A stretch of DNA of 64,000 nucleotides from Siphonodentalium dalli (Eukaryota > Mollusca > Scaphopoda > Gadilida > Siphonodentaliidae), in NCBI GenBank assembly GCA_032622095.1, contig CP136068.1, positions 184,268,796-184,332,795 on the forward strand, given 5' to 3'. The translations under genes were made by a program, and so were the position numbers. Shown here one piece after another: positions 55,465 through 64,000 of the stretch (position 1 is the stretch's first letter; each line of letters starts with the position of its first letter). Under the pieces are notes generated by a model. The model made no database searches. It saw nothing but the letters and a program-made list of their open reading frames with translations, and was not told the DNA's origin.

Positions 55465-56108
55465 ATAACGGAATCCAATATGGATGTGAGTTAGTGACAG
55501 GGCGGATAGTGGGAAATTTCCTATCTAACAAACAGTTGTATATTTCACACAAACCATAATTATACGGGTTGAAATTTGTCCTACTTTGTCAAAACTTTTT
55601 TACTAAAATTGCCAACAGTTGGAAATGATCTAACCTCAGGGGGTGTCAGGTCCAGCAATTGGCACGCTTGATGTACCAGCTGGATTCTTCCTACCCAAAG
55701 GTGTGCAAACGGAATTTCTCGTACTTAGGAGTTTGGTCTGGTTCGGGTGGGGCGGTTGCAGTTTGAAAAATAGAATTACAGCACCCCACCCCAAACGGCG
55801 ACCCTCTGTCACGTCCCTGGTTTGGGTCAATTCGAAATTTTACATACCCCCCCCCCCCTGTAGAGAGCTCCCACCATCCTTGCATTCATGTGTCGTGTTT
55901 ACAGTAAGATGACGCAATCAGACGACGACGCATCACACCTGCGTACAGGTGGAATAACTTATTCTCACCTGAAGAGTTTGATTAAGTACAGTTAAGTATA
56001 GAAAAAAAATCGCACTACAGAGACAATATGCCACGAGACTTCATTAGCGAACGTGTGCAATATGAACGAGATATTTGTTATTTTTGGCGGGAGCGAAACA
56101 CCTCAAGT
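55465..56108. other. No gene recognised
   Basis: Contains a 12-C run at 55847-55858. Short overlapping frames on both strands at 55636-55912 are not recognisable as a protein. Confidence 0.45.
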
Positions 56109-56116
56109 GTGCGTGG

Positions 56117-56551
56117 GCGCAATGCTGCAAATAGTGTGTCTGTCATTTACAGAATGAGGTCCCCAGAGGGGGATTTAGTGATTCTATCTTGCACAGCGGA
56201 CTAGCACCACCAAATTCACCCTCTGTGGTCCTCATTCTGCTTATGCCTCATCTTCTGGGAAGTATATATAGTCTCAAGTTACTTGTTCCCATCTGTGAAG
56301 TTTCTATATCCCCTAATTTTCAGAGGATAAAATGCATAATCGAGGTGGCTGTAATTTGGCGAACATCACCAACTTCAACTGAGGAACTTCAATCTTATTC
56401 TAGGTCTCCAATATCAGTTGCGTCCCAAGCAGAATGATATTCCCATGCAGACGGTGAGTTTAGTGACGTCATAGTCCGCAGTGCGGATAGCGTCACTAAA
56501 TCACCCTTTGGGGACCTCATTCTGCAAATGATAGACACACTATTTGCAGGC
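56117..56551. mobile_element. MITE with ~60-bp TIRs, 435 bp, probable 8-bp target duplication
   Basis: 'ctgcaaatagtgtgtctgtc' + 'atttacagaatgaggtcccc' + 'agagggggatttagtga' is inverted at 56489-56549 with few mismatches. GTGCGTGG occurs immediately outside both ends (56109-56116 and 56552-56559), consistent with an 8-bp duplication, although the left end has six extra bases relative to the right. The 82-codon frame at 56189-56437 is internal and unrecognised. Confidence 0.82.
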
Positions 56552-56671
56552 GTGCGTGGTTAGAGTACATTCGGTGATAGAGTGGTGATTCTTTGACAGC
56601 AGCGCGTCATCTCTGTAAATGAGTAAATTGGAAATGATTAAATATTGCTTTCTTTACTTGACCCAAACAGC

Positions 56672-56722
56672 TAGTTGCGTCATTAGATGACGCAAGCGTG
56701 CGTCATTAGATGACGCAAGCGC
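56672..56722 (+). repeat. Tandem palindromes 'tgcgtcattagatgacgca'
   Basis: TGCGTCATTAGATGACGCA occurs twice in a row and is itself an inverted repeat of TGCGTCAT with a 3-nt centre. Related sequence ('gatgacgca...cggttttccttc...gtcggt') reappears at 57903-57950 and 58145-58190, so a small dispersed family spans 56.6-58.2 kb. The remainder of 56560-57425 contains G10 (56807-56816) and C19 (57320-57338) runs and no gene. Confidence 0.75.
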
Positions 56723-57425
56723 GAAACGGTTTTCCTTCTTGTCGGTGCTATATGATGGGTGTGGATTGAGGGGCTTCCACGCATGAGCTATATATGTCTG
56801 GAGGCAGGGGGGGGGGTGAAGAAAAAAATTCCGTATGCCGGGGTGGGTGGGTGATCAAAGCCACCAACAAGCAATTTTTTCCGCAACTAAAAAAAAAAAA
56901 TTCTGCTGTTTTTTTAGTGTTTTGGCAATGAGTTGGGCTTCAAAACCACTTTGAATGAGAGAAATAATGTAACTCTAACTGGTAAACTGACTGCAGGCAG
57001 CTATCGTGTTGTATTTTGTTGCAAATTTTGAAATCCAAGATGGCCGCTGGCAGCCATGTTTTTTTGGCCGAATGACCTCAAAATGACTCATTCCTATTTA
57101 CATGTCCATGTTAACATCCATGATAAATAGTATGCACAGAAATTCATATACAGCTGTTTACAGTGAATTTCCCCCCGCAAATCTCTGTTTTAGTGTTAAA
57201 AGGGGGGTGGGTGTAAAAAAATGGTCGGAAAATCTGCCGAAAACGGAAAAAAAATGGCAGTGGGTACAAAAAATGATCGAAAGGGAAAAAATGCCATACG
57301 TGCCTGAAATGTTTTCCGACCCCCCCCCCCCCCCCCCCTCCCCTGTCCGGAGAGGAACTTTTAGATGGACCTACACAGAACATTACTTAATTGTTAAGCT
57401 TGTATACCAGATGAAGGAATCTATA

Positions 57426-57888
57426 TGTGACCCGGCATATCAAATCCAGTCATAAGTCGGGATTTTGTTACCCTGTGCCAATGCATTCTCTTATATATGT
57501 GAGTCGACCATATATAGGTCGCTTCGCATATATAAGAGAATGCATTGGCCTAACAATTTTTTATCATTTTGTTTAAATAAATGTTTCTTACAATTTTTAG
57601 GACATAAAATAAAAAACATCCATTACCCTGCAGGGAGCCCCACACATTATAGAAGCATATAGAAGAGTGTCGTCTGCTCATGTTTGTCTGGGGCTCTGTA
57701 TGGGTGAAATTATAAAATTGTTAAAGAATACAAGAAACAATTATTAAAATTGTAAAAAATTGTTAGGCCAATGCATTCTCTTATATATGCGAGGCGACCT
57801 ATGGTCGACTCTCATATATAAGAGAATGCATTGGCACAGGGTAAAAAAAAATCCCGACTTACGACTGGATTTGATATGGCGGGTCATA
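57426..57888 (-). mobile_element. TA-flanked hairpin MITE (family 1), reverse orientation, 463 bp
   Basis: Ends TGTGACCCGGC...GGCGGGTCATA (one transition in the right end), TA at 57424-57425 and 57889-57890. Two hairpins; the left centre carries a 'tata' insertion ('gaccatatataggtcg'). The central block is oriented as in the 41488 copy, which it closely resembles. Confidence 0.92.
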
Positions 57889-57890
57889 TA

Positions 57891-58729
57891 TGTGCTATAT
57901 GAAGATGACGCAAACGCGGAACGGTTATCCTTCACGTCGGTTCTATATGAAGAGTGTAGATTAAACCCTTGTCAGATCATCAGATAAGTAACACTGTTGG
58001 GTGCTATACAACACCTGATCCTCGTGATGTTATGGATCCGGGCTACCCAGGCTACCGTGGGACCTGTTTAAAGGCAAAACACTGCTACATGTAGTTCGTG
58101 TCATGGGTATCTACTCTTTGCTTGAACCAAACAGTGAGGTGCGTCATACATACAGGATGACGCGGACGGTTTTCCTTAACGTCGGTACTTTTGTATGGTC
58201 GTTAGAAGGTTAGACGGCGGAATAAATTGTTAAAGAAGCCATTTTGGTTTCAAAATGTGCGGACTGCATGGTTTGCGTGAACATTAATATAATGCGGGTC
58301 ACTTTTAGCCAGGTAACAGTTGTAGCGTGTCAACGTGCTGGAACCGTGGTGTCGATGTTCGGTTATAACAAAGGAAATATCATGGAATAATTCTAAATGT
58401 GGCCCTTATGTTTATATAACCGTTAGGTATTGAATGCCACGTGCCAGTTGGATTAATTTCATATGTAGCGTGTCCTGCGTGGAATGTGCACATGTTGGAC
58501 AATGGCGTATTTCAATATAACTGGACACGTGTACTGGTATACATTAAGGGACATAAGAATAAACAATAACCTATTTGTTGACTCAATAAATCGGTTAATT
58601 ATTCCAGTATGTTCGATAACATGCACTATACACGTATAGCACACGCTTAAACAAATACATGGAATTCATTACAAGCTCAAGAATTGGTAGCAGGTGAAAT
58701 TTCTTACTATATTTACTAAGAATTAGATA
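57891..58729. other. No gene recognised
   Basis: Contains two members of the 'gatgacgc...cggttttcctt...gtcggt' family (57903-57950, 58145-58190). The minus frame 58459-58644 (61 codons) has no recognised motif. Confidence 0.45.
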
Positions 58730-59559
58730 TTAGAGACCTTTCGCATCCTCACGTTTACGATTACGAATACGGATAGCTATTCGTAAACACGTACGTTCAT
58801 TATTTCGTACCACTTTTACATATCAAAGCGTGTGTTTGGTATACAGTCCCTTAATACTTCACATATCGTCTCATTTGCAACAATGCGATAATAATGACCT
58901 GTTTATATTGTCAATAATTCGACCAGTTACAAGGTACGACCCGGGATTCTCGTGATACATGTATAAATGCCAGGTCATATGTGGTGGAAAATCAGTTCGT
59001 TGTTATCATGGATGACCTGATAGACGTTATGATGATGGGGGAAGAAGGGTTCCTAAATTTGGACCTCACATCAACCACGACGCTACCACTTCAAGACCCT
59101 TTCAGTCCGCAATTTCATTTCAATTCGATTTCGGCAGGAAGACAGTCTTGCATGATTATGCCATCGCCCACAATATACGACAGAATTATCCATAATTGTC
59201 ATCATTGTTATGTAATATGTATGTGCGTGGACGTGGCTAGAGGGTCTCCGTTGGGGGTGTCCACCTTGATAATTCCAACTGCACCCCCCCCCCCCCCACC
59301 TTGAATCAAACCAGAGACAAGGTCGTGCATAATTCCTTTTTCACCCCCGCCTTGAATCAAACCAAAACACCCTTTGAATCAGACCAAAGGTTTTTGCAAA
59401 ATTTCATTCCCTCATTGCACCTATAAGTGTTCACATGCCTAATAGCCTATGTATAAACCATGGTTCTATCTACCCGGTATGATAATATTCATATATTTTG
59501 AACCTGAAAATTGCACAAATCCTAACATCTATAGTGGTCTAACTCCAGACAAAAGCACA

Positions 59560-60060
59560 CCACTACGGGCAATAGACCAGGACACACCGGGCCGACCATG
59601 GTTGTTCGGCCCGGTGTGAGAAAATTCATACTCTCCCTTAGTTTGGAAATTTTCAGTCAACAATTTTAACCAAATGTAGTAAAATATTGTTTTCTTAAAC
59701 TCATTAGCAGTTTTTTATTGGCCACGGAGAGGCACCAGGACACACCGGACAGAACATGGTTCGGCCCGGTGTGCGAAATATTTGCAACCTGAACAAGAAA
59801 ATCGCAAAATCCTGGCATCTAGACTAGCCTCAAGCATTCATAGAGTTGGAAATTTCCAACTGCTGATAATTCCAAGGACAATTTTCACCAAATGTAGGAC
59901 AATATTATTTTCTTAAATTAACTAGAAGTTTTTGACTGGCCACGGGGAGGGACCAGGACACAAGCTTTCCAAGTGTTAGAAATTTCCAACCTGACCCTTC
60001 TAACTGATGGCCATTTCAGTCCAAAATTGAAAATCAAACTACAAGAACATTTTTAACCTA
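59560..60060 (+). repeat. Three degenerate ~150-210-bp repeats with GC-rich hairpins
   Basis: 'ggccacgg(g)gagg(c/g)accaggacaca' marks unit starts near 59719 and 59937, with an earlier unit at 59560. The first two contain 'caccgggccga...ttcggcccggtg' and 'cggacagaacatggttcggc'. At 59583-59618 a perfect 13-bp stem CACACCGGGCCGA/TCGGCCCGGTGTG encloses ccatggttgt. 'gaaatttccaa' recurs through the later part. Confidence 0.65.
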
Positions 60061-60489
60061 TTGTTGGTGTGAAATTTCCAAATAATGTTGTGTCAGGTAT
60101 GAAATTTCCAACTGTTGAAAATTTTGACCCAAGTTGGGGGGTGGGAGGTCCCCCCCCCCCCCCCCAAAAAAACCCTGTCGCCACGTCTCTGTGTATGTGT
60201 ATTGGAAATAAAATATTCTATCCTATCTAGGCCTATCACCTCTTTGGGTTTAGGAAATCCGACATAAGGTTGGTGTTCTCGCTGATGTGCATCACTCATG
60301 ATTTGGTCCTATCAAATCGAAACATAGTCGACACGGTGATGTCGGTGGGTGTGCCAAATAGTCTTTTAGTACAACCATATCGTGTCAGTCGTGTATTTTT
60401 GGCGACTGGTTTCATAGTGCACTTTTATATATTACTGCAAAGTTTTGTGTCGCAGCCAGCGATGACTATCCGTTGTGAATAGCGATCTT

Positions 60490-60745
60490 ATTTCCCGGGA
60501 AGCTCGAGATTCACGACGACGAGTACAGTGATTGCCAATCTAAACAGCACACCGAGGTCGTAGCTCAATATAACTGGATGGTTTACATGATATGCATATA
60601 CAGTCTCGAACGGAGTAAAGTGATATATCGCAGAAAATAAATTTCAGGTGTTATTTGAGCTTATTAGAAACCATGAAATCGTAACCGTTATTACGGATAG
60701 TAAAATACGACAACGATTAGAAAGTACACAAATGTTGGTGACGTA
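60490..60745 (+). repeat. Dispersed repeat, partner 61805-62045
   Basis: 'attcacgacgacgagtacag' + 'tgattgcca' and, later, 'acgacaacga(t/g)tagaaag(t/a)acacaaat' followed by 'gtgacgta' occur in the same order at 61810-62045, diverged in between. The left copy lies at the right end of the 58730-60798 element. The right copy may therefore be a decayed relative of that element's end. Confidence 0.65.
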
Positions 60746-60800
60746 GTACCCTATCCGTATCCGTAATCGTAAACGTGAGTTTTGCGAAAGGTCTCTATTA

Positions 60801-61804
60801 ACTGTTCTGCACATGGCATGGCCAGAGGCATTTTGAGTGCGTCCAACTTAGAATTTCAACAACCCCCCAATTGAACCTGACACCAGACCGAAATTTCCAA
60901 TTCCGGGACCCCCCCCCCCCCCCCCCGGTGATACCTCACTGTTTCCAATTTTTAGAAATTGCTACACCGTATACCTCCTAAATGATTCATTTAAAAATGG
61001 ATGTTCATTTGCTTGCGTTCCATGTAGAGTATGGATGCATGTTGGTCTGACATGTTGTGTGGCCCAAAATCCTTTCCGCATAAATAACGACTACTAGTCC
61101 GTTTTGAGAGACACTCGTTCTTGGTGTAAACAATATTTATTCTAGCTCTCACATACATGTAAACATAATAATTACATAATAATAAGTGCAATTTTTAGTT
61201 TCTTGTTTTTGGTGAGTTTTTCAATTGTGAGATATGGAGGATCTGGCAACAAGCAAAATGTTTTTTTAAAGCCATCTCCTCGGTGTGTTGCTTCTGAATC
61301 AGAAATTATTTCATTTTCATTATGGTTAAATATTTGTTACTATATGCCAAGTTAGCTTTTTTACTTCTGGTTCAGGTGAAAATTAGCACATGGTCATCTT
61401 TAAAGGAAAATCATGAATGGGTAAAAGATTTCGAAAATATATTGTAACTGAAGTTGGTCATGAACTGTATATATATGATATTCTTATCAGTCAATAGTGT
61501 ATGACTAGGATGTTTTAAAGAGAACTAGAATAATTTAATATTAATAAAGAACAAAAAGACAATTGAAAATCCCACTTGTGCTGTGCTACGTGTATGTATA
61601 TAATAAATGGTGCATATTATATAACTGGATTGAATTTGTCAGCAGTGCAGTTGCCAATGTGTAATATATATTTTGACCTCAGAGCTAATCAAGCGTTCTT
61701 GTCACTCTCATTAAGGGGATTGCGGGTCTTCGTGTCGTGATTATTTTGTACCTAATTATGGTGTTGTCTTGTCGTGGCTTAGCGCTTTGTGTTCCTCAAG
61801 TGCC
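60801..61804. other. No gene recognised
   Basis: An 18-C run is at 60909-60926. The 66-codon minus frame at 60991-61191 has no recognised motif. AT-rich and otherwise featureless. Confidence 0.45.
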
Positions 61805-62045
61805 TCGTGTTTCACGACGACGAATGATTTGATTGCCACTAATAGATAAAAATTAAGGTCACAATACGATCACAATTCCAGAACATAACCTCAGAGTGAT
61901 TTCCCACATTATGTAGCTAAGAAACGATCCCGAACTTATTACTATATGCTATATTTGTGAGTTTTGTTGAAAACCCAAAACCGTAATCGTAACAACGAAT
62001 ACAACGACAACGAGTAGAAAGAACACAAATTATATAGTGACGTAT
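61805..62045 (+). repeat. Dispersed repeat, partner 60490-60745
   Basis: Diverged second copy, ending with 'accgtaatcgtaacaacgaa' and 'gtgacgtatatact'. No matching TIR end ('gcgaaaggtctct') follows it, so it is truncated or too diverged. Confidence 0.6.
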
Positions 62046-63802
62046 ATACTTTACGCTCTGGACCGAAATTTACTTTTGCCAAATAACTTGCCAAATGATT
62101 TTTTTTTTTTTTTCCAAATTCTTTTAGAATTTGCTAAATGGTATCCCTGATATTATCATTTTCCTGCAACATTGAGTGTTACGTTTCGACACTCGCGGTT
62201 TGAATGACTTTTGATATAAGTCTGGTCGATAAAAGGTTTTACCTAGAAAAAATTTGTACTAAAAATTGGTTTTTATTCCATTTTGAAGAGGAACATATCC
62301 TCTATAACATATCCAAAATCCGCTAAAATCCGCTTTGAGCAAACGTTTTACAGAGATTTTTAAAAAGGTCCATTTTTCGACCTTGTGAAGTACGTTTTTC
62401 TACAATATCCCTCATCGGCGACACCAGAACGCATTAATCCTCCATCCGATATATACCAGTTTGTGTAAAAGAGTATAGGGGGCGAATAGAGTGACAAGGA
62501 CCGAAAACAATGCAATCGCGGCGATGAAATGGCTGTCAAAATGGCCGCAACTACAATCCATGCTACGACGAAAGCAACATATTGGATAACCCCCTATAAG
62601 CGAAAATACACATTTGTAATTTACAAGAATGTTGTTATATATCTTTAAAGGTACACATATAATTAAAACAGATATATCTGAATGATTTTTCGATCACTGA
62701 TACGCACGTTAACCCAATGATTTACGTTCGGGTTTTCTTATTAGAATACATCCAACAGTCGGACCAAAAACAGTTATTTCGGGCATGCAACGCACGAAGT
62801 AATATTTCGTCACACAGTGCGTGGTAGTTTCGTTTTGGAATGATGATTAATTATTGAATGTAACGCAGAAACTGAAGTGCCCACCCTATCTGTGTAAATA
62901 CTAGTTATATTTCCGGAATTTTCAACACTCTCCGTGACAATAAACCATACACGTATATCGTAATGCTGATTATACTGTAAAGAAACACTTATCTCTTCAC
63001 CAGAATAGTACCATATCTCACTAGATCGAAGAGACTGTACATGGTACATTTTATTTAGTACTAATTTTCACGGTGCTCCCAAACCGGTTTCTTAGTAGAC
63101 AATTCTGTTCAAATTACTTCAATCGGCACTTTACAACAGGAATATGTACCACGCAGTGCACACTATTAGTTGTCAGTATCTTGTTGTTTGAAATTATGTT
63201 ACCATTACCACCCACATATTTGCGCTAAATATCAGGTCATCAGCGTTTACAGTTATTAGTTCTGCGTTTACCATTCACTCAATGTTGCTATTTATGGTTT
63301 TGTATGCAGCGGATATGTGTAACATTAGGGAGAATGGGTAAACGCGGCGATGCGGTTGCAGAAAAGGTCGTACGTTTCGCGTATATGTGGCCTTAGTGCA
63401 TTTATGTGCACATAATTTCTAGGTATAAAGACAGTCTCTACCACAGAGTATGTAGGCACATTTGGTTATGTTGAGAATTTATTGAAGATAGTCTATTATA
63501 ATCCTTTGTATTTTGATAAATTGCGTGCATGGTATACCACCATGTATATTTGTGTGATAAAAGTGAAATATTCGTGTTTAATCACTTGGCTGGAGGCAAC
63601 TATGACTACTATTTTAAGACACGGACAATAGGATCTACACGTTTTACCTAGTATCATATGAATAGCTCTCATACTGTTCTATAGTATAATTATAGTGAAT
63701 TTTGACAGATTGTGTGTTGTAGATTCAAAAATAAATGATTATCGGTCACATTCGTGGGAATGTTTTCATTACATATATTTCTGCTTCTAAAAAGGTCACA
63801 CA
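62046..63802. other. No gene recognised
   Basis: Unique-looking AT-rich sequence with a T-run at about 62099-62114 and a short inverted match to 43240-43295 at 62308-62338. The 79-codon minus frame 62810-63049 shows no domain I can name. Confidence 0.45.
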
Positions 63803-64000
63803 ATGAATACATCCCTATTAGATCACATTTAACTGTTTTAATACACATGTATTACACGATTCAAGATAAACAGTACAGATAAAACTGTGTTATTCTTCTA
63901 TTTCTTGGCGCCCAAAAAGTCCACATGTAATCGTTGTATGAGACCTGGCTTTTGGTTGCTCTTTCGCGAGATACATTAGATTAGAGAGAAATCTTACATA
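63803..64000 (+). repeat. Dispersed repeat, partner at 42773-42970; runs off the window
   Basis: 'aatacatccctattagatca' through 'cgcgagatacattagattag' parallels 42773-42970 with substitutions and small indels. The repeat may continue beyond the window edge. Confidence 0.7.

Larger units (their letters stand above)
58730..60798. mobile_element. TIR element of the 'TAGAGACCTTTCGCA' family, 2,069 bp
   Basis: The left end TTAGAGACCTTTCGCA, then 'cacgtttacgattacg' and 'tacggata', is inverted at the right as 'tatccgtatccgtaatcgta' + 'aacgtgagttttgcgaaagg' + 'tctctat'. TA flanks both ends (58728-58729 and 60799-60800). It shares these termini with 10096-13496, but the interiors differ. Inside are a degenerate tandem repeat (59560-60060), two poly-C runs, and a retroposon-like tail 'ggaaataaaatattctatcc' (60204). 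Open frames of 107 and 70 codons show no transposase features. Confidence 0.75.

Overview
The window is eukaryotic, AT-rich, and almost entirely repetitive. I recognise no intact host protein-coding gene, no tRNA or rRNA, and nothing prokaryotic such as operons or ribosome binding sites. The best guess is a metazoan, plausibly a marine invertebrate such as a mollusc. That guess rests on TTAGGG-type telomere-like repeats, many short non-autonomous DNA transposons (MITEs) with TA, TTAA or 8-bp target duplications, and a decayed non-LTR retrotransposon polymerase fragment. The species is inference and is not proven by the sequence.

Layout, left half. 1-4.4 kb: unique sequence, a degenerate ~160-bp tandem repeat, then a 3-kb satellite of 68-bp monomers. 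4.5-10.3 kb: a 5.7-kb block with ~0.9-kb inverted arms around a 42-bp minisatellite, duplicated at 19.8-25.4 kb. 9.9-13.5 kb: a 70-bp satellite in two arrays, arranged as a 1,831-bp higher-order repeat and bounded by terminal inverted repeats. 13.9-19.4 kb: a GA microsatellite, MITEs, a 29-bp satellite and a small element carrying telomere-like DNA. 27.2-29.0 kb: a 19-bp minisatellite. 29-37 kb: TTAA-flanked MITEs and a larger telomere-like element at 32.15-32.72 kb with a perfect 8-bp target duplication.

Layout, right half. 38-39.9 kb: a hAT-type MITE and a 20-bp minisatellite. 40.2-42.4 kb: a 1-kb TIR element and a retrotransposon pseudogene split by a MITE. 43.9-48.1 kb: a satellite with 74- and 79-bp monomers. 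50.3-53.9 kb: two TTAA MITEs, a 22-bp minisatellite and the MITE that shares its sequence with the 29-bp satellite. 55-61 kb: foldback and TIR elements with a cluster of poly-C runs. 61-64 kb: mostly unrecognised sequence.

Three themes tie the region together. First, a 69-nt near-perfect hairpin is shared by two MITE families with different termini (TA and TTAA target sites). Second, tandem arrays (70-bp, 29-bp, telomere-like) sit inside, or are related to, TIR elements, suggesting that transposons seed satellites here. Third, several arrays show higher-order periodicity. The long open reading frames, up to 307 codons, lie in simple arrays and are best explained as by-products of stop-free repeat units. 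All boundaries were read by eye, so edges of degenerate repeats may be off by tens of bases.
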